From contig JAQFVV010012491.1 in NCBI GenBank assembly GCA_028023455.1, positions 498,001 to 562,000 of the forward strand: 64,000 bases of DNA, written 5' to 3'. The notes below the pieces were generated by a model. That model was not told the origin of the DNA. It did not search any database and saw only the letters and a list, made by a program, of their open reading frames with translations. Below, one piece after another: positions 1 to 13,234 of the stretch. Within the stretch, counting starts at the first letter, position 1. Each line of letters opens with the position of its first letter. A program made the translations under genes and the position numbers. The DNA is from Epiperipatus broadwayi (Eukaryota; Onychophora; Udeonychophora; Euonychophora; Peripatidae).

Positions 1-1689
1 GAAACCTTAAACTGGATTCCTAAAGATTATAAAAGACCTAGAAAGAGATCATAAGATATGGATGGATGAAATAAATAAATGTGAGGGGGATGATGTGGAG
101 AAGAGAGTCTAGAGATCAGAAAAAATGGATTGAATTTGGAAACACACTCATCCTGAAGTGGATCAATAATGATTGAAAAAGATGATGATGGTGAAGTTAA
201 ATAATTTCATATTTAAAAAGTAAAGCAATTGAATTATGTTAATAACTAAATATTTGGATACTTTGCAGATGAAATCTGTAATTCAAATATATCTAAGTCA
301 ACTATTACTATGTGATTATATAACCATGTTCCCATAGCATTAATTAAAATAAGAGTAGAAAGTCTAGAAACAAAAAAAAACATGTTAACAAACAGAGAAA
401 AGATTTAAATTTGATATATAATCTATGTAAATTATGATAGAAAATAAATGAAATTGTAGGATATATGTACAATGACAATTTAAAAAAAGATTAAGTTTTT
501 GTTTAAGGTAAATGAAAAATAACAAAGAAATTATAAATAAAATAGTTGAGAAAATAAACAATATTTTTAAAAAGTTGGATTTAAAAAATTAGGATTTTAG
601 AAATGCACAGGGTATATAAATAGTAGATAGCATCTGTTATCAGTGATGTCAGACAAAAAATAGCTTCATTATATCAGATTACTAATAAAGGTTTCTAGTC
701 ATACAATCTTCTATGTGTAGAAACTTCTAACTTCATTTAAAAAAGCTATTTTATATCACATCACTGATTTCTGGTTGGTTATATAGAAGAGGCTAAGAGG
801 TAATATATGTTTAATAACTAAGATTACATACTGTATGTCATATGTGTCAATATATGCTTCTGTGTTAATAAACAGTTTTAAAGTAGAAAATATTTTAATC
901 AATCGCTTTTATACTGATAGATAGTTTAGATATAAATTTGATATTTGTTTTTGGTTATATATACTTCTATAGCGCAATCATTAATTATTATATATATATA
1001 ATTTCTTTTTAAAAACATTATACTGCATTGGACACATAATGATTGTGACCATTTAGATATCTATAGAACACCATTTTTTAAAAAATATTAATCTCTCTAA
1101 ATAATTTTAGATCTCTATGAAGTTTTTTAATCATATTTTAAAGATTCAATCTTGCCTTATAGAGATCTTATTTTTATTAAGAAAACCCTTAAGTCCAGTT
1201 CGAATAACTTCCACTTTTAATTTCAAATCATTTATGTAATTAAGTAAGAACATATTAATCTTTCCAACACAAGTTCAGTACAGTAAGACTATTTAGTAAT
1301 GCACAACCATTATACTTTATCATAATCCAGTTGTCCAAAAGATGTCATTATTCTTTGCAACATAAGTTGTATATAATAATATTATTTAATGATACCTTAA
1401 TAATTAAAAATCTTACCACTAATCATACTAATTTACATTTAACAGATTTTTATCATAAAAAACAGATAACACATTCATATGAGATCATGTGAATTGGTTC
1501 ACTTTCTTTAGATAATAAGATTGTATATAATAATAGTCAAACAGGCCAAAATACCATTTACTTATATTTGCATCTCAGTCTATTGACACATATCTAATTG
1601 TAATATTATAATTCAATTCAAAAATTTATTTTGTAATCACTTTGCATTTGTGTTATGACATATCAAAGATGCATAAACAACACCCAAAA
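1..1689. other. AT-rich non-coding DNA
   Basis: I see no gene, RNA or clear repeat here. Open frames are short and of random AT-rich composition. A weak imperfect palindromic stretch lies around 640-770. It may belong to the 3' side of the minus-strand BMT5-like gene, whose remaining exons I could not find. Confidence 0.5.
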
Positions 1690-2640
1690 AAAACAAAAAA
1701 AACAGGCAGATTTATTTTGATATTATCTTTTATTGACCCGGCCCCTTTTTTTTTCGGCGGACCGTTCTCCTCCTGGCTTTCCTTTTCTTCCTTTTCCGCC
1801 CGTGTGTGCGGGGTTGTGCCTTTTTTGTTTCTCGCGTGCGGGGCTCCCCTCCGCGCCGCCCGGGACGCCTCCTTGCCTTCTCTTACCCTTTGCTCCGGCC
1901 CCCCCCCAGATAATCCCCACTCCTAGAGGTTTAATTAATTCTTGTCTACGTTAATCTCCTTCAAATTTATAAATGTCCTCCCCCTCTTCACTTGGAATAA
2001 TTGAATGTCAATAAAAAAACTTATTAGTGAATATTTTTTGTAAATGGGTAAATAAATTTTTGAGATATATATTTGAGCGATACCTAGGAGGATTTATTCT
2101 GTCTTTGGGTTTATTGCTTTTTGGTTGGTTCTGGTTCGGTTGGTCTTAGCATTTATCTTTTTTTTGTTTGTTCGTTCTCCCTTTAAAGTTTTTCTGGGTG
2201 AATGTGAGCAATTTAAAATATCTGTGGGGATTGTATGGGTCTGGGTTTTTTTATTTGTGCGTTCTGGGGGGTTAGGGTGTGTGTTCCTTGGTTCTTTTTC
2301 CGGGTTGGGTTCTGTCCGGTGGGGGTTTTTTTAGATTGCGATATTAAGTGTAGTTAGTTATAAATATTATTTTTAATTCATTTTTTATTTATTTTTTTTT
2401 TTTTTTTTTTTTTTTTATTTTTATTTATTTTATTTATTTTATTTGTGAATTTTTATTTATATTTTTTTTAATTTATTTATTTTTTTTTTATATTTTTAGG
2501 ATAATTTAATAATTTTATTCTGTTTTAATTTGGGTTTTTTATTAATATTTATTTTTTTATTAAAATATTTATTTTTTTTTTAATTATTATTTTATTTTTT
2601 TTTTAATTTATTATTAAAATTAAATTTATATATATATATA
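1690..2640. other. Compositional anomaly: GC islet, then G/T-rich, then T/A-only tract
   Basis: About 1735-1925 is a pyrimidine-heavy GC-rich block with runs of C, G and T. About 2095-2335 is almost free of A apart from short islands and rich in G and T. About 2370-2640 is nearly pure T with scattered A, ending in a TA repeat. None of this resembles the flanks. Overlapping open frames on both strands reflect composition, not genes. It may be low-quality read tails joined over a gap, or a real strand-asymmetric low-complexity region; the sequence alone cannot decide. Confidence 0.7.
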
Positions 2641-5484
2641 TATAAAGTGATTAGAATTGGCTTGAGTCAGATCCAAATATCACTTTAAGTAGAGCCTCAT
2701 GACTATACAGAAAAAAAAGTAATCATAATTGTGGTAATGCAAATACAAAAAACAAAGGATTTCCAAAAATAATTTTTTAAAAATTATTTTTAAGGTAGTG
2801 ACAATATAATGACTGGTACAGGATGTGATGAATCTTACTGATATTTAGATAAGTCTTTACACTTGGATATATAATTTTTTTCTTTATTTAGCATATCTCT
2901 CCAGATATTGTATTTTCTGGAACAAATCTTCAGAACTGAAGAAATGTATTATTCTGGCTCTGAGATATAAATATGAAAATCATACTTCACCTCTTTCAAT
3001 AAAGCTTCTAATATCCATAACTACTGAAAAACAATGTCAACCATGTCACTAAATATTCTAATGATATACTAAGAAATGGCGGCAATAATTAAATATTGAA
3101 ATATAATAAACTAATGTGAATAAAATAAAATAAACTTTATAGAACTTAAGTGGGTAAATTTAATTTACATTCTTCAGAATCTGCATATTTATGTTGCCAT
3201 TTGATTTAGTGAAATGATAAGTCAGCTAAATATCTAACTTTGGATGAAGCTTAAAGAAAGATAAGAATTTTTACAGGCAAACTACTATGAATTTATATGG
3301 TGGTAATACATTGTACATACTGAAATATAAGCAATCTATAATCAATAAGCAATGACTTTCACATCTTCTATAGTGAAACCAATAATCAATCATTCTCAAA
3401 CCTATTAAGAAATTTGTGATTATACAGGCCAAGGGATAAAATAATTTTAAACAATTTCTGTGTATTTTTTTTCCTGCTAATAATATTTTATAAGGCAATT
3501 AAAATATATCATATTATGAATTCTATAATAATATGGTATGAATAAAAAAATATTATTTATTAATTAAAATACAATATCACTGAATAGTTTGAGATTAATA
3601 AAGTTGAAAGCATACTGATAATTAATTTAGTGGTGATGATGTTATTTTTATTTGTCTGGAAATTCATGCAATATCTAAAAACTTTGAAGTCAAATTGGAC
3701 AATCCTTATCAAAGATGTATTTAAAGAATCTACTTTCCATCTTTAGTCAGGTGAATAAATAAATATATGCAAGATAAGGTTTGATCACATTACTTAAGTA
3801 ATTTGAAGATCAAAGACCCAGATAATGTAAATAAAAACATTAAAATGAATGAAGTTTCTACAGTAGCATAAAGCTTAGAAAAAAAAGCAATCTAGTAGTT
3901 TTAGAAACTTTTGGACAAATCTCAATAAAACTATCAGAACAAAATTTAACACACTACCTCTAACCAAAATAATCACAACTATTTTAAAAACTAAGTATGA
4001 TTACTAAGGGATGAAAACTGTGAGATATAATTAGAATTTACCAATGCATTAATCCTGCACTTTTGATGAAGTGGGACCTAAGAATCAGTGTATTGTGATC
4101 AGAAAATTTATTAGTATTCTAAGAAAAGTTAAAAGATAATGACTTATTTTTATTAATAGATTATTTAAAGTTATTGTTTTTGCACATTTCTTGGATATTT
4201 GAAGAATGTATATTTTCCAAATTTTTATTATAGCAAACCAACATCATGTTGTCATTAATTTATCCAGATAGTCTTTGTTTTCTCTAGGAAGATATAGGTG
4301 ACAACGGAACATAATGAAGAGATATAATTAGGCAAGATGATGAAAAATCTTTCATAAAAACTTAAATACAGATTGAAAGCTCTCAAACACACAGATTTAT
4401 GAAGCAACATATGATATATATGAATGCATTATTAATAATCATCTTTAATTTTTATTCTTTTTCTTTCTATATTTGTTTAGTTAATCTTCTGGAGTTTATG
4501 AATGGCTTTTAATAATAAAGATAATATAAAATGTATTAAAGGGATGAAAAATATTGGTAAAACCGATGACTAAATAAGAATATTTGATTTCAGTAATCTA
4601 CTATGGTGATTTTCAACTTGGGCTCTGCGTATTACCAGAAATATGAATTGGGGATATTTAGAAATATAAGAATAAAAATTAAATAATGACAGAAAAAGGC
4701 ATATCAATAGTCTAAGATGAGATATAAATTAAAAGTTACCACTAATCGAAATGTTTGACTTCACTTCTCAAAGCCTTCTGATAACTAGATATTAACATAG
4801 TTATATTATTCTCAAATATCAGATACAAACAAGATTTAAATTTCAGGAATTGAATTTTATTCTCTCTATGATATACATTTTAATCAAATTTAAAAAGGAA
4901 ATATATAATTTATATTATTCAACACAAAATTTGAATGTACTTTCTTTCACTCATGCATCCTCTGTAAACAAATGCATTTTCAAAGTTAATACTCCTCATT
5001 AATTTCTTAATAAAGAATCAGTGATAGAGACTGATTTAATCAAATTACATTATATGGGAGTGGGGGGAGGGGAGCATAAGGATGAGTGTTACCACTATTA
5101 ATTAAAAAAAAAAAAAGTCAAAAACTATAAAATAAATTGAATACTGTGATGATTTACAGAATGAGTTTCCTTTGTCATTTAACTTCAAGAAAAGTTTAGT
5201 TCCTTTGGCTTGAAATTTTGACAAATAAAAGCATAGCAACACATATCTCACAGGTTTAATGTTCATTCTTTTCTGCTTTACAAACATTCAAATGCTAATT
5301 CACTTGTGCTAGTGCATTTATAAGTGAATGGCTCAGTCACTCCTATAAGTATTGATTTTAAATTTTAAATACTCCATTTTATTAGGATATTTATTTGCAG
5401 TAACAATATATATATTTGAAATATCAGCACTTATATTAATTTTAAATATTTTACTAATATAAAAAATAAAATTTATAATAATTG
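2641..5484. other. AT-rich non-coding DNA
   Basis: No supported gene. I looked on the minus strand for the next exon of the BMT5-like gene and found none that keeps frame and resembles the family. A short poly-A tract lies at about 5104-5116. Confidence 0.45.
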
Positions 5485-5645
5485 GTTGCCAAGAAGCACA
5501 GCAGTGAGAAGTGGTTAGGAATTACAGCTCTAATAATAATAAAAAAAATTGGAATGGCTTTACTACTTGAGATTCATAAGAAGTTCGAACACAGGAAATT
5601 CCAGCACTGTTCTACACTGCATTAAACTACACAGGGCAAGTATGC
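5485..5645 (-). repeat. tRNA-derived SINE-like sequence
   Basis: Read on the minus strand, an A-box-like TAGTTTAATGCAGTG (5629-5615) followed by AGAACAGTGCTGG, then a B-box-like TGTTCGAACTT (5591-5581), resemble the internal Pol III promoter of a tRNA. Box spacing is about 38 nt, shorter than a normal tRNA. A more complex body with an ATT-rich tract follows. The segment is less AT-rich than its flanks. Calling it a SINE is inference; no second copy is in the window. Confidence 0.4.
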
Positions 5646-5741
5646 TCTAGTAAATAATAAATTTTAAGAATAGAATTTATTATATATATACAATTAAAAA
5701 TAAATTAAAATATACCTCATTTGAAGTAACTTCTTCCTTAC

Positions 5742-5945
5742 CTATATCCAGTGCAAGAGTATTCAGGAAATTTTTCATTTTGAAATGGGAAGACTTTCTT
5801 TAAAAGTAAATTAGAATAAGAAGCCATTGCAACAATTTGCCAACTGTTGCACCATTCTCTAATAACTCCATCTGCAGGTGTTCCACCTTGACCATTACAT
5901 AAAGTCACAAAAATCTTTCCATCTTTTTGGAGAAGTTGTTCAGCA
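5742..5945 (-). CDS. BMT5-like (DUF2431) gene, third visible exon
   Basis: This exon of 204 nt is read on the minus strand between an acceptor ending in AG (5947-5946) and the donor AG|GTAAGG (5742/5741). It encodes 67 full codons including AEQLLQKDGKIFVTLCNGQG and a WCNSWQIV motif, ending near STGY-type sequence (CTGY plus a split codon). The segment matches the C-terminal half of the Rossmann-fold BMT5-like domain found in FDXACB1-type proteins and yeast 25S rRNA methyltransferase Bmt5. The first base completes an AGT serine codon with exon 2, giving FFHS|AEQLL, as the family expects. The exon ends in phase 2, so coding continues, probably beyond the left edge. Whether this homologue methylates rRNA is not known from the sequence. 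The exon structure is well supported; the exact orthology is moderate. Confidence 0.85.
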
Positions 5946-6976
5946 CTTAATGATAAAAAAAAAAGATTATAAAATTATTAATAATCAAAGTCTTATGTAA
6001 TTCTAATTTTTACTTTTATAATAAATAAATACTGAATATACATTGTACCTTTTATTTTGGTACACCCCATCAGAAAGTAAATTGGAAATAAATTTTAAGA
6101 TGAATATAATACTAAATTTTATGAAATAAATATTTATGTATTACACTAAGAAAAATAAAGGTCATTTTAGTTGTTGAAGGGATTGAAGTTGGAATCAGTT
6201 CATTTGAAGTAGCATAAAGTATATAAATATTGGTTAAAGTATTTGTTTTAAAAGGTATATAAAAGATAAAATAATAAAAGATAAATTAATAATATTTCTT
6301 AATAATTAATTATTTGATAATATTTAAAATTGTAATAAAGTTTAAAAAATCTTATAAATAAAAAAAAACATTATAGATATACATAATCATGTCTGTGTGC
6401 AGCTGATATTATAAAATAATGACTATTTCTGGTGAAATTTTGTGATTAAAAGTTTAAAAAATTAATTTAGGATCTAGTCCGTATGAAATAAAATTAAAAT
6501 GATATGAATTAATTTAAAGTAAATTCTATTTTTTATTAAGTTTATTAAAGATTTTTTTTTTTTCATTGATAAATATTTTAAACAGATAATATTTGTTTTT
6601 AGAAGATAGTCAAGCTAAATGCAACTAATTTAATATTCAGAATAAAAGGAATGGGAGAACAAAATTTGGAATAAAATTTTGAAGAAAAAAAAATTGGTCG
6701 GATAATAAAAAAAGATTACAGATCAGAGAAAAAGTAATTTCATTCTTCTCTAAAATTTTGTTTTAAACTATTTTAAATATCAATAGTAATAGTTTAAAAA
6801 ATAACTAATGTCAATTTATTTGCTAATCTTAGAATATATTATAAAGTTTTCTGTTAAAATGATGAAGTATAGGAAGGTTAAGTCTCTACTAGCAAAATCA
6901 ATAGTTTAATAATATATTTTAGAGTCATTATATTGAAAAAAATATGAAAAGAACGGAAGGAAAAAGCTAAAAAGTT

Positions 6977-7309
6977 ATGCCAAAGTGCTGTAACGTAATA
7001 AAAGAACCCAAGGAAACCTCAGTGAGTATTATATTAATACATGATTTAGTTATTAAGCAAGCTGAAGTATTTATATGTCATGACTTTCATAGAATTTGTA
7101 AAAGATTAAGTTGGAATTGGTGGATGAATAAAAAACAAATTATTCCTGATAGAGTTAAGTACAAATTTTTTAATATAGTTAAAACTAAATCAGTAAAGAA
7201 TAATAATGAAAATATTTGCCTATGGAAAAGTGGACTTAATATTAAAAGAGAACATATAAAAGTGTATCTGAATTATAATTATATTTGTATAAAATATATG
7301 AAGAGATAG
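6977..7309 (+). pseudogene. Weak candidate: CENP-B/Tc5-type HTH relic (pogo-like)
   Basis: This is a 110-codon open frame in AT-rich DNA, rich in Lys, Asn and Ile. Residues about 20-60 (around IIKQAEVF-like and SWNWWMNKKQII) loosely resemble the second helix-turn-helix of pogo/Tigger transposases, where a conserved aromatic sits in an S-x-G-W context. No DDE catalytic core follows downstream in any frame that I can see. It may equally be a chance open frame. Treat it as a hypothesis only. Confidence 0.15.
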
Positions 7310-10300
7310 TTATTAATTTTAGTACAATTGTTATGTATAAGGATGAATTATGCATAGTAAATGAAGGATAAAAAGTTAAAAGGATGTATGGATATAGTAC
7401 AAAAAAAAAGTAAAAGAAAAAATTTAAAGAAAGATTATATTTATGTGTGTAATAAGACTATAGCAGTTTACTTTGAAAATGAATGAATTATTTATAAATA
7501 CCGTATATTGGAAAAAACAAGATAGGTGTGAAAAAATAAATAAGTACCGAGGACAAATAATAAGGAATAAATATAGACTTGAGTGGAAAGGTTTGGATAA
7601 ACTAATGAAATAAACATTATATTATTTGGAATGTAACACATATATTAAGGATAATGTCAGTCTACATTATGAGAGAATGTGTAAAATATTATCTTCCAAA
7701 GGATGACATTGACAAGGAAAATGTAAAGGTAATGTGAAGATTAAGTATGGTGGTGATTGGTGAAATGTTGATATTATAATAAACACAAGAAGTTTATAGT
7801 ATGCAAGTTGAAAATGATATTTGATTGTTAAGAAAAAAGCAATAAATTGTAAATAATCTGTTTGCGTGGAATTTTGTATTTTGTGATATTATAAGAACAG
7901 AAAGAGCATAAGTGGGGAGGGGGGATGCTAACGCTATGTTAGTCTAAAGTACTTGTAAGAATTTGATTACCATAAAAATTAAGAGCTTCAACGATGAACC
8001 TGGTAAAAATGTATTATGCTTTAAAAGGAAAAAAAAAAACTGATAATAAAGTGTTTGAATCTCGTTTAATTTTTATAGGGTATAAGTAGATGTATAATAT
8101 TTCCTGATCTATGTTATGTATTTTGGATCTAATTAATTGTTTAAAATTTTGTTTATATTAGTAAAGATTATTAAATAGTTATAATAAAGAGGGATAAAAT
8201 AAGCTAGTAAAATATTCATATAAAAGTAATCACATATGTTTATTATAAGAAGATGAAATCTGTATGTGTTCGAATATAATATTGAAACAATAGATTGTGA
8301 TATTTAAACTTTGACCTCATATTTAACTATAAATAATTTAATATAATTATAATGGAGTTATAACTAATCCTAAATTGTAAGTCACTATAGTCTATTATGG
8401 ATAAGAGATGTAAGAAACAAGTATAGATTGGAGGTGAAGGCAAGAAATATTGCATTGATAAAATTAGAAATAGGAAGTTAATTGCTGAGTTGATTGTATA
8501 AAATAAATATTAGGATTTTATTATTTTAAAATATACTGAAAGTATTATATCAACATTTAGGATATCATAAATTTTAAATGTAAATTATTTTAGAATAAAT
8601 TGTTATATTTAAAAGTGTATCGTATAATATTTTCATTTTTTATTTGGTCAAAGGGTTAATAATAAGGCTAAGGGAAAATTGAATGTGACATAATGAAAAA
8701 TCCAAGATTCAATAATTATGAAATTATTATTTTATTGGCTTAAGGTAGAAAAAAGGATTAAATGATGAATATCATGAGATATATAAAAGATAAAGATATA
8801 ATATGTAATAATATTAAAATCAGATTACTTAATTTAAGAAAGAAAACAATACTACATATTTTTAAATCTTCTTACATCTTTGAAGTATAATTTATAAGGG
8901 ATAATGGGTATAAATAAAAGTCTATAAAAATGGAGTGATTATCTAATAAATATACATGATTTATTATATATATATAATAATAAAATTCAGTATAATAATA
9001 AAACCATATCTTATAATAATGGGATCTTGAATTTAAGATAGATGTAATTATAATGAAAGGAAATATAAGTGCTTGAATGTTTAAATATTTTACTGTATGA
9101 TATTATTATATAATTTTTTTTTTTACATGGTTATGTGTTAATTTATTTATTAGTTCAAAAATAATTCTTAAAAGATTTTGTAAATAATATGTTAATAAAG
9201 TTAATGTTTATAAGTTGAACTAAATATTTAGAGTTGCATTTCTTTGGTTGGAGTCATCATCCTTACACAATCTTCATTATTTCCTACACTTAAAATATAA
9301 ATTTTAAAAAATATAAAAATTTAAAAATAAAAAAATATAAAAAAAAAAAAAAAAATAATAAAAAAAAAAAAATATTAATTAAAATATTTTTTCCTTGATC
9401 ACATAAGTCATTAATAAAATGTATATTGTAAAACTATTAAGTATGTTTATTTATAGTAAATTAGATTATAAATTATTTACTGTTGGGATTATATATTATG
9501 ATTATAATTTAAATAAAAGTAGTTATTTATTATTAAAATATTAGAGATCATATAATATAAAATAGTAATATAATTTTAGTTATAAATTAAGGTGATTAGC
9601 CTTTTCTTAATTAATACACTACCTATAAAATTAAGTAAAATCCCCCTTGATATCTTATAGATGGAATAAATAGCTAGTTAAAAATCAATGATAATCCTGA
9701 GATCTCCTTAGTATAATATTGTTATTATAGTTGTTATTAATTATAATCCTATAAAAGTAATAATAATAGGAGATAAATGTACAATAAAATGATAATATGA
9801 ACTTACTAATTAATTTAACTTAAAGTTAATGATTATAAATGTTTTATTATATTTATTTAAATATTATTGTTAGTCATGGGAATATTTAGATATTTAATAA
9901 GGAGAAGTATCTGTGTATTCTTATGCCATTGAGAAAATACTTAGGTATTCATTTAATGTTAAAGGGTATGTGATCTTGTTTAATAGAATAAATGGGTCTC
10001 ATAATTTCTGGTATAAATTAAACATAATTTAGAAATAATTAAGAGTATAAAATTGTACCTAAAGAAAATAAAAGTACAGCTTAATTTAGGGACTTGTCAT
10101 GTTTTCTAGGGGTTATAGATATATATTGTACCAATCAGTGGTTCAAAGTCTATATAAACATATAGAATGTGTTGGAATGAAGTTGTATTAATAAATAAAA
10201 CTGGTTCAACTTTCATTATTTTTTTTGCCCCTGCAATTGATTAAAAGTGTAACCAGAAAAAAAAAAAAAAATTCATTTGGAAGAAATGAAGTATGCATTT

Positions 10301-10439
10301 TTGATAGCAGACATATTTTATAAAGCTTCTAAGTGCATACTATAAAGATGTATATCATTTTATCTTTATTTGTTAAAATTTAAAAAAAAATTGTTTGTAA
10401 TAAAAAAATTTAAGAATTCATTTGTAATAAAAATTTAAT

Positions 10440-10915
10440 AATGGAGCTTGCAGTGATTAATTACAGTAGTATATATAGCTGGGTCAGCATTTAAGGAGTT
10501 TTTTGTTAATGCTGTTGTTAATTGATCAATTCTTTCATCTGTTTTTGATAAACAAGTTACTCAGTCTCAAGACTTTAAAGTCTGGAGTCACTAGCAGTTT
10601 AAAAGCTGAGAGAATCAGAGTGGCTGATTCAAATTCCAAGGAGTTTATATCTGAGTAATTAATGTTATGGAAGTCTTCAAAAGTAGTGGTAAAATATTAT
10701 CAATGGAGGCTAAAGGATAATATGTCTGTCATTGCTAAACCTATTCTCTGCTGTTGAAAATGGAGCTCTGACCAGCTAATATGTGCCTACTCATATTTTG
10801 CTGCCATCAGCTATTGCAACTGTAGAAGATTGAAAGGAAATAGAAAATGAAGACATCACCATTCAAGAATGCCAAGCTAATGTCAGAAAACAAAGAGACT
10901 CAGAAAAAAAAGGTA
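10440..10915 (+). other. Higher-complexity island, possible decayed coding sequence
   Basis: This block has clearly less AT bias and fewer homopolymers than its flanks. One plus-strand frame near 10790-10913 reads about 40 codons with a single stop, including the stretch DITIQECQANVRKQRDSEKK, and ends at a donor-like AAG|GTACCT. Upstream frames are broken by several stops. I recognise no family. It could be a transposon relic or an untranslated exon on either strand. Confidence 0.25.
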
Positions 10916-12649
10916 CCTATAATTTAAAACCGATTAATAAACCAATTACATTTATATTTTTCCTAATAAGTAATTATTTAATAAAAGATGTTTGCTAATA
11001 CTGTTGAACTAAAAGATTTTTAATAAGGACTTAATCCTGATCATATTGCTAAAAACATTGAATATATTTTATGTCTTCTTAAATATCTTCATTTTTATTC
11101 AATAAATTTTTATTTCATATTATTTATATTACCATTAACAAGAAGGTATTTTTTGTTGTTGTTAGTTAAGATTTTATGAATGTGTTGTGGAATGAGGCAG
11201 AAAAACGTTTGGATAGTATGTGTTTTTTTATTAATGTGTTATTACATTTTTTTAAAACAAAAATCTCAACAGTTTCCATGACTCTATACTAATTAATAAA
11301 TTTATAACTATCTTTAAATAAGCAATAATGTGTTGAATGAAAATATTAATTATAAATATTAAATCATTTTTCTTCTTTATTAAAGCAATATGTTAACGAA
11401 TTTCATGTTGATGCTGGTGTCCATAATATAATCTGCTTTAGATAGGAATAACTATTGTTTATGCCAAATTTTTAACGAAGTCTAGCCAAACTAGGGGGGG
11501 GGGTTAAAGATAGTCAGGAAATATAATTGTGATTTTTATATACTTTTTCTGATTGTTTGTTGGAGCCATAATTTGATTATATTAGAAAATAACCCCAAGT
11601 AACTGGTAACCCCATGTACAATTGATACAGAACCGTTCAATATATATTTAGTGAAAACAATAACACTCAGTTGTTTTTTTAAAAAATGGCAAGCTGTTAA
11701 AGATTTGTTATTTTGAACAGGATAGCATAAGCATTGATTAGTAGTAGAGTTCACAGTATCAGATTTACTAATAAATGGCAGTGATTGCAAATACTGATGA
11801 ACTTAAAATGTTCTGTAGACATAATAAAGTTCATACAAAGTTTGGGATGAAACAATGAAGGTAAATAGAGAAAAAACAAGTTACGGTAAGTGTGTTTTAA
11901 ATAGAGAAAAAGTAAGTTACGGTAAATGGCCAAACAATAATGTCAAACACAGTCACATTCACAAGAATTTATTAATGATATTTGTAGCATATAACCCTGT
12001 CATAATAATGGTGATAAATATTCATTTTCATCATAATTATTGTATTCTTTTAGTTCTTACTATTTTCAGCGTGTAACTGAAGATAAAGATTAGTAATGTT
12101 TTTAATTTAAAATTTCTTTTTGAACATCTGTTATTAGCTAAAATTAAAGGTTTATTATATATATATATATTCAGTTTTAACAAACCAAGAATTAGTTTAC
12201 ATGAATTTAAGCAATCATGAAAATTCAAATGAAATATATTAATATCCAAAAATATCTTATTATACAACATGGGCCTTCTAATCATGGTAGAATTTCTATA
12301 ACAATTATGATTATATTTTTTAATATAAAATAAATCATTATTTCTAGTTATAGTAGGAATTCTAGAATTGATATTATAAATAAATTCTGTTACATCATAT
12401 TTATATAAAACAATTTTTCTTTAAAAAACAACATCATTCAACATTCTTTTTTTCATAAGATATGTTTCACTAGTTACAGGTAATTGTAAACTTATATACT
12501 TAGAAAATACCTTTTCATTACATTCTGCAGTCATTCCTCATAACATGTTTTTGTGTTAGAATTCCAAACAGATCAATAATTAATTGTAGAAACAAGTATT
12601 ACATAAAATAAATAATATAAAACTTTTTTTGACCTTGCTATAATTCCAG

Positions 12650-13234
12650 TAATTTTATTACATTTAAGAATAATTTCATTAATGTAGGTTAAAAAAACCC
12701 ATTACTATTAAATCAGATGCCTAAATCTTTTATCTCATCATTTTTAGGAATAACAATATTATTAACAGAATAGTGAAAAAAACTGGATAATGTTTTATTA
12801 CAAAATGAGACAACAATATTAACAATCATCTTATTTGTTTTATACCAAATAACAAAACTATTTATAGAACTCTATAACCTTAAATGATCAGATAAATTAT
12901 CAATTTTAAAAAATAATTTTATATCATTGGTTAACTGTAAAATACTACAATTGCTAATAATTTCAGATATGTCATAAATATATAATGAAAACAAAATTGG
13001 TTCAAGAATGCTTCTTTGAGTGACTCCACTTTTAAAGTGATAAATCTCAAGATTCTTTGAATTTGTAATAAATATAATTTGAACGATCAGTTAAATAGGA
13101 TAAAAGAGATGAAGAAAACCCCAAACAATTTAATTTAGATAATAAAAGGCAATAATTCATTATATCAAAAGCCTTACTAAGATCAAAATATATTACATCC
13201 AAATAATCTTGTTCATTTGTAGCATTAGCTATAT
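12650..13234 (-). pseudogene. Non-LTR reverse transcriptase fragment (jockey/CR1-type)
   Basis: On the minus strand a frame reads LDVIYFDLSKAFDIMNYCLL, matching the conserved D-x-SKAFD block (RT motif A) of jockey/CR1-type LINEs. Downstream in the same direction follow FKSGVTQRSILEPILFSLYI, matching the G-V-P-Q-G-S-x-LGP-LLF block, and LQLTNDIKLF, where the catalytic Y/F-ADD is degraded to TND. Interspersed stops and the lost catalytic Asp show it is dead. Its upstream end stops exactly where the hAT element's terminal repeat begins, so the hAT inserted into it. Endonuclease and C-terminal regions are not recognisable. Confidence 0.75.

Larger units (their letters stand above)
5946..12640. 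other. Intron 2 of BMT5-like gene, distal part: AT-rich
   Basis: Large intron of the minus-strand gene. It is AT-rich, with a stretch of purine bias on the plus strand at about 6.1-9.1 kb and an A-rich low-complexity tract at about 9300-9375. Weak coding-like islands at 6977-7309 and 10440-10915 are listed separately. No other gene is visible. Confidence 0.5.

Noticed and set aside
1642-1954. Overlapping open frames on both strands in the GC islet
   Set aside because: Open on several frames because of biased composition; no domain, no start context, no conservation signal.
5280-5345. Next exon of the BMT5-like gene after an acceptor-like TTATAG near 5345
   Set aside because: In the required phase it hits a stop after two codons and lacks family motifs.
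11536-12285. Five short overlapping frames on both strands
   Set aside because: AT-rich, mutually overlapping, no recognisable motif; expected by chance at this length.
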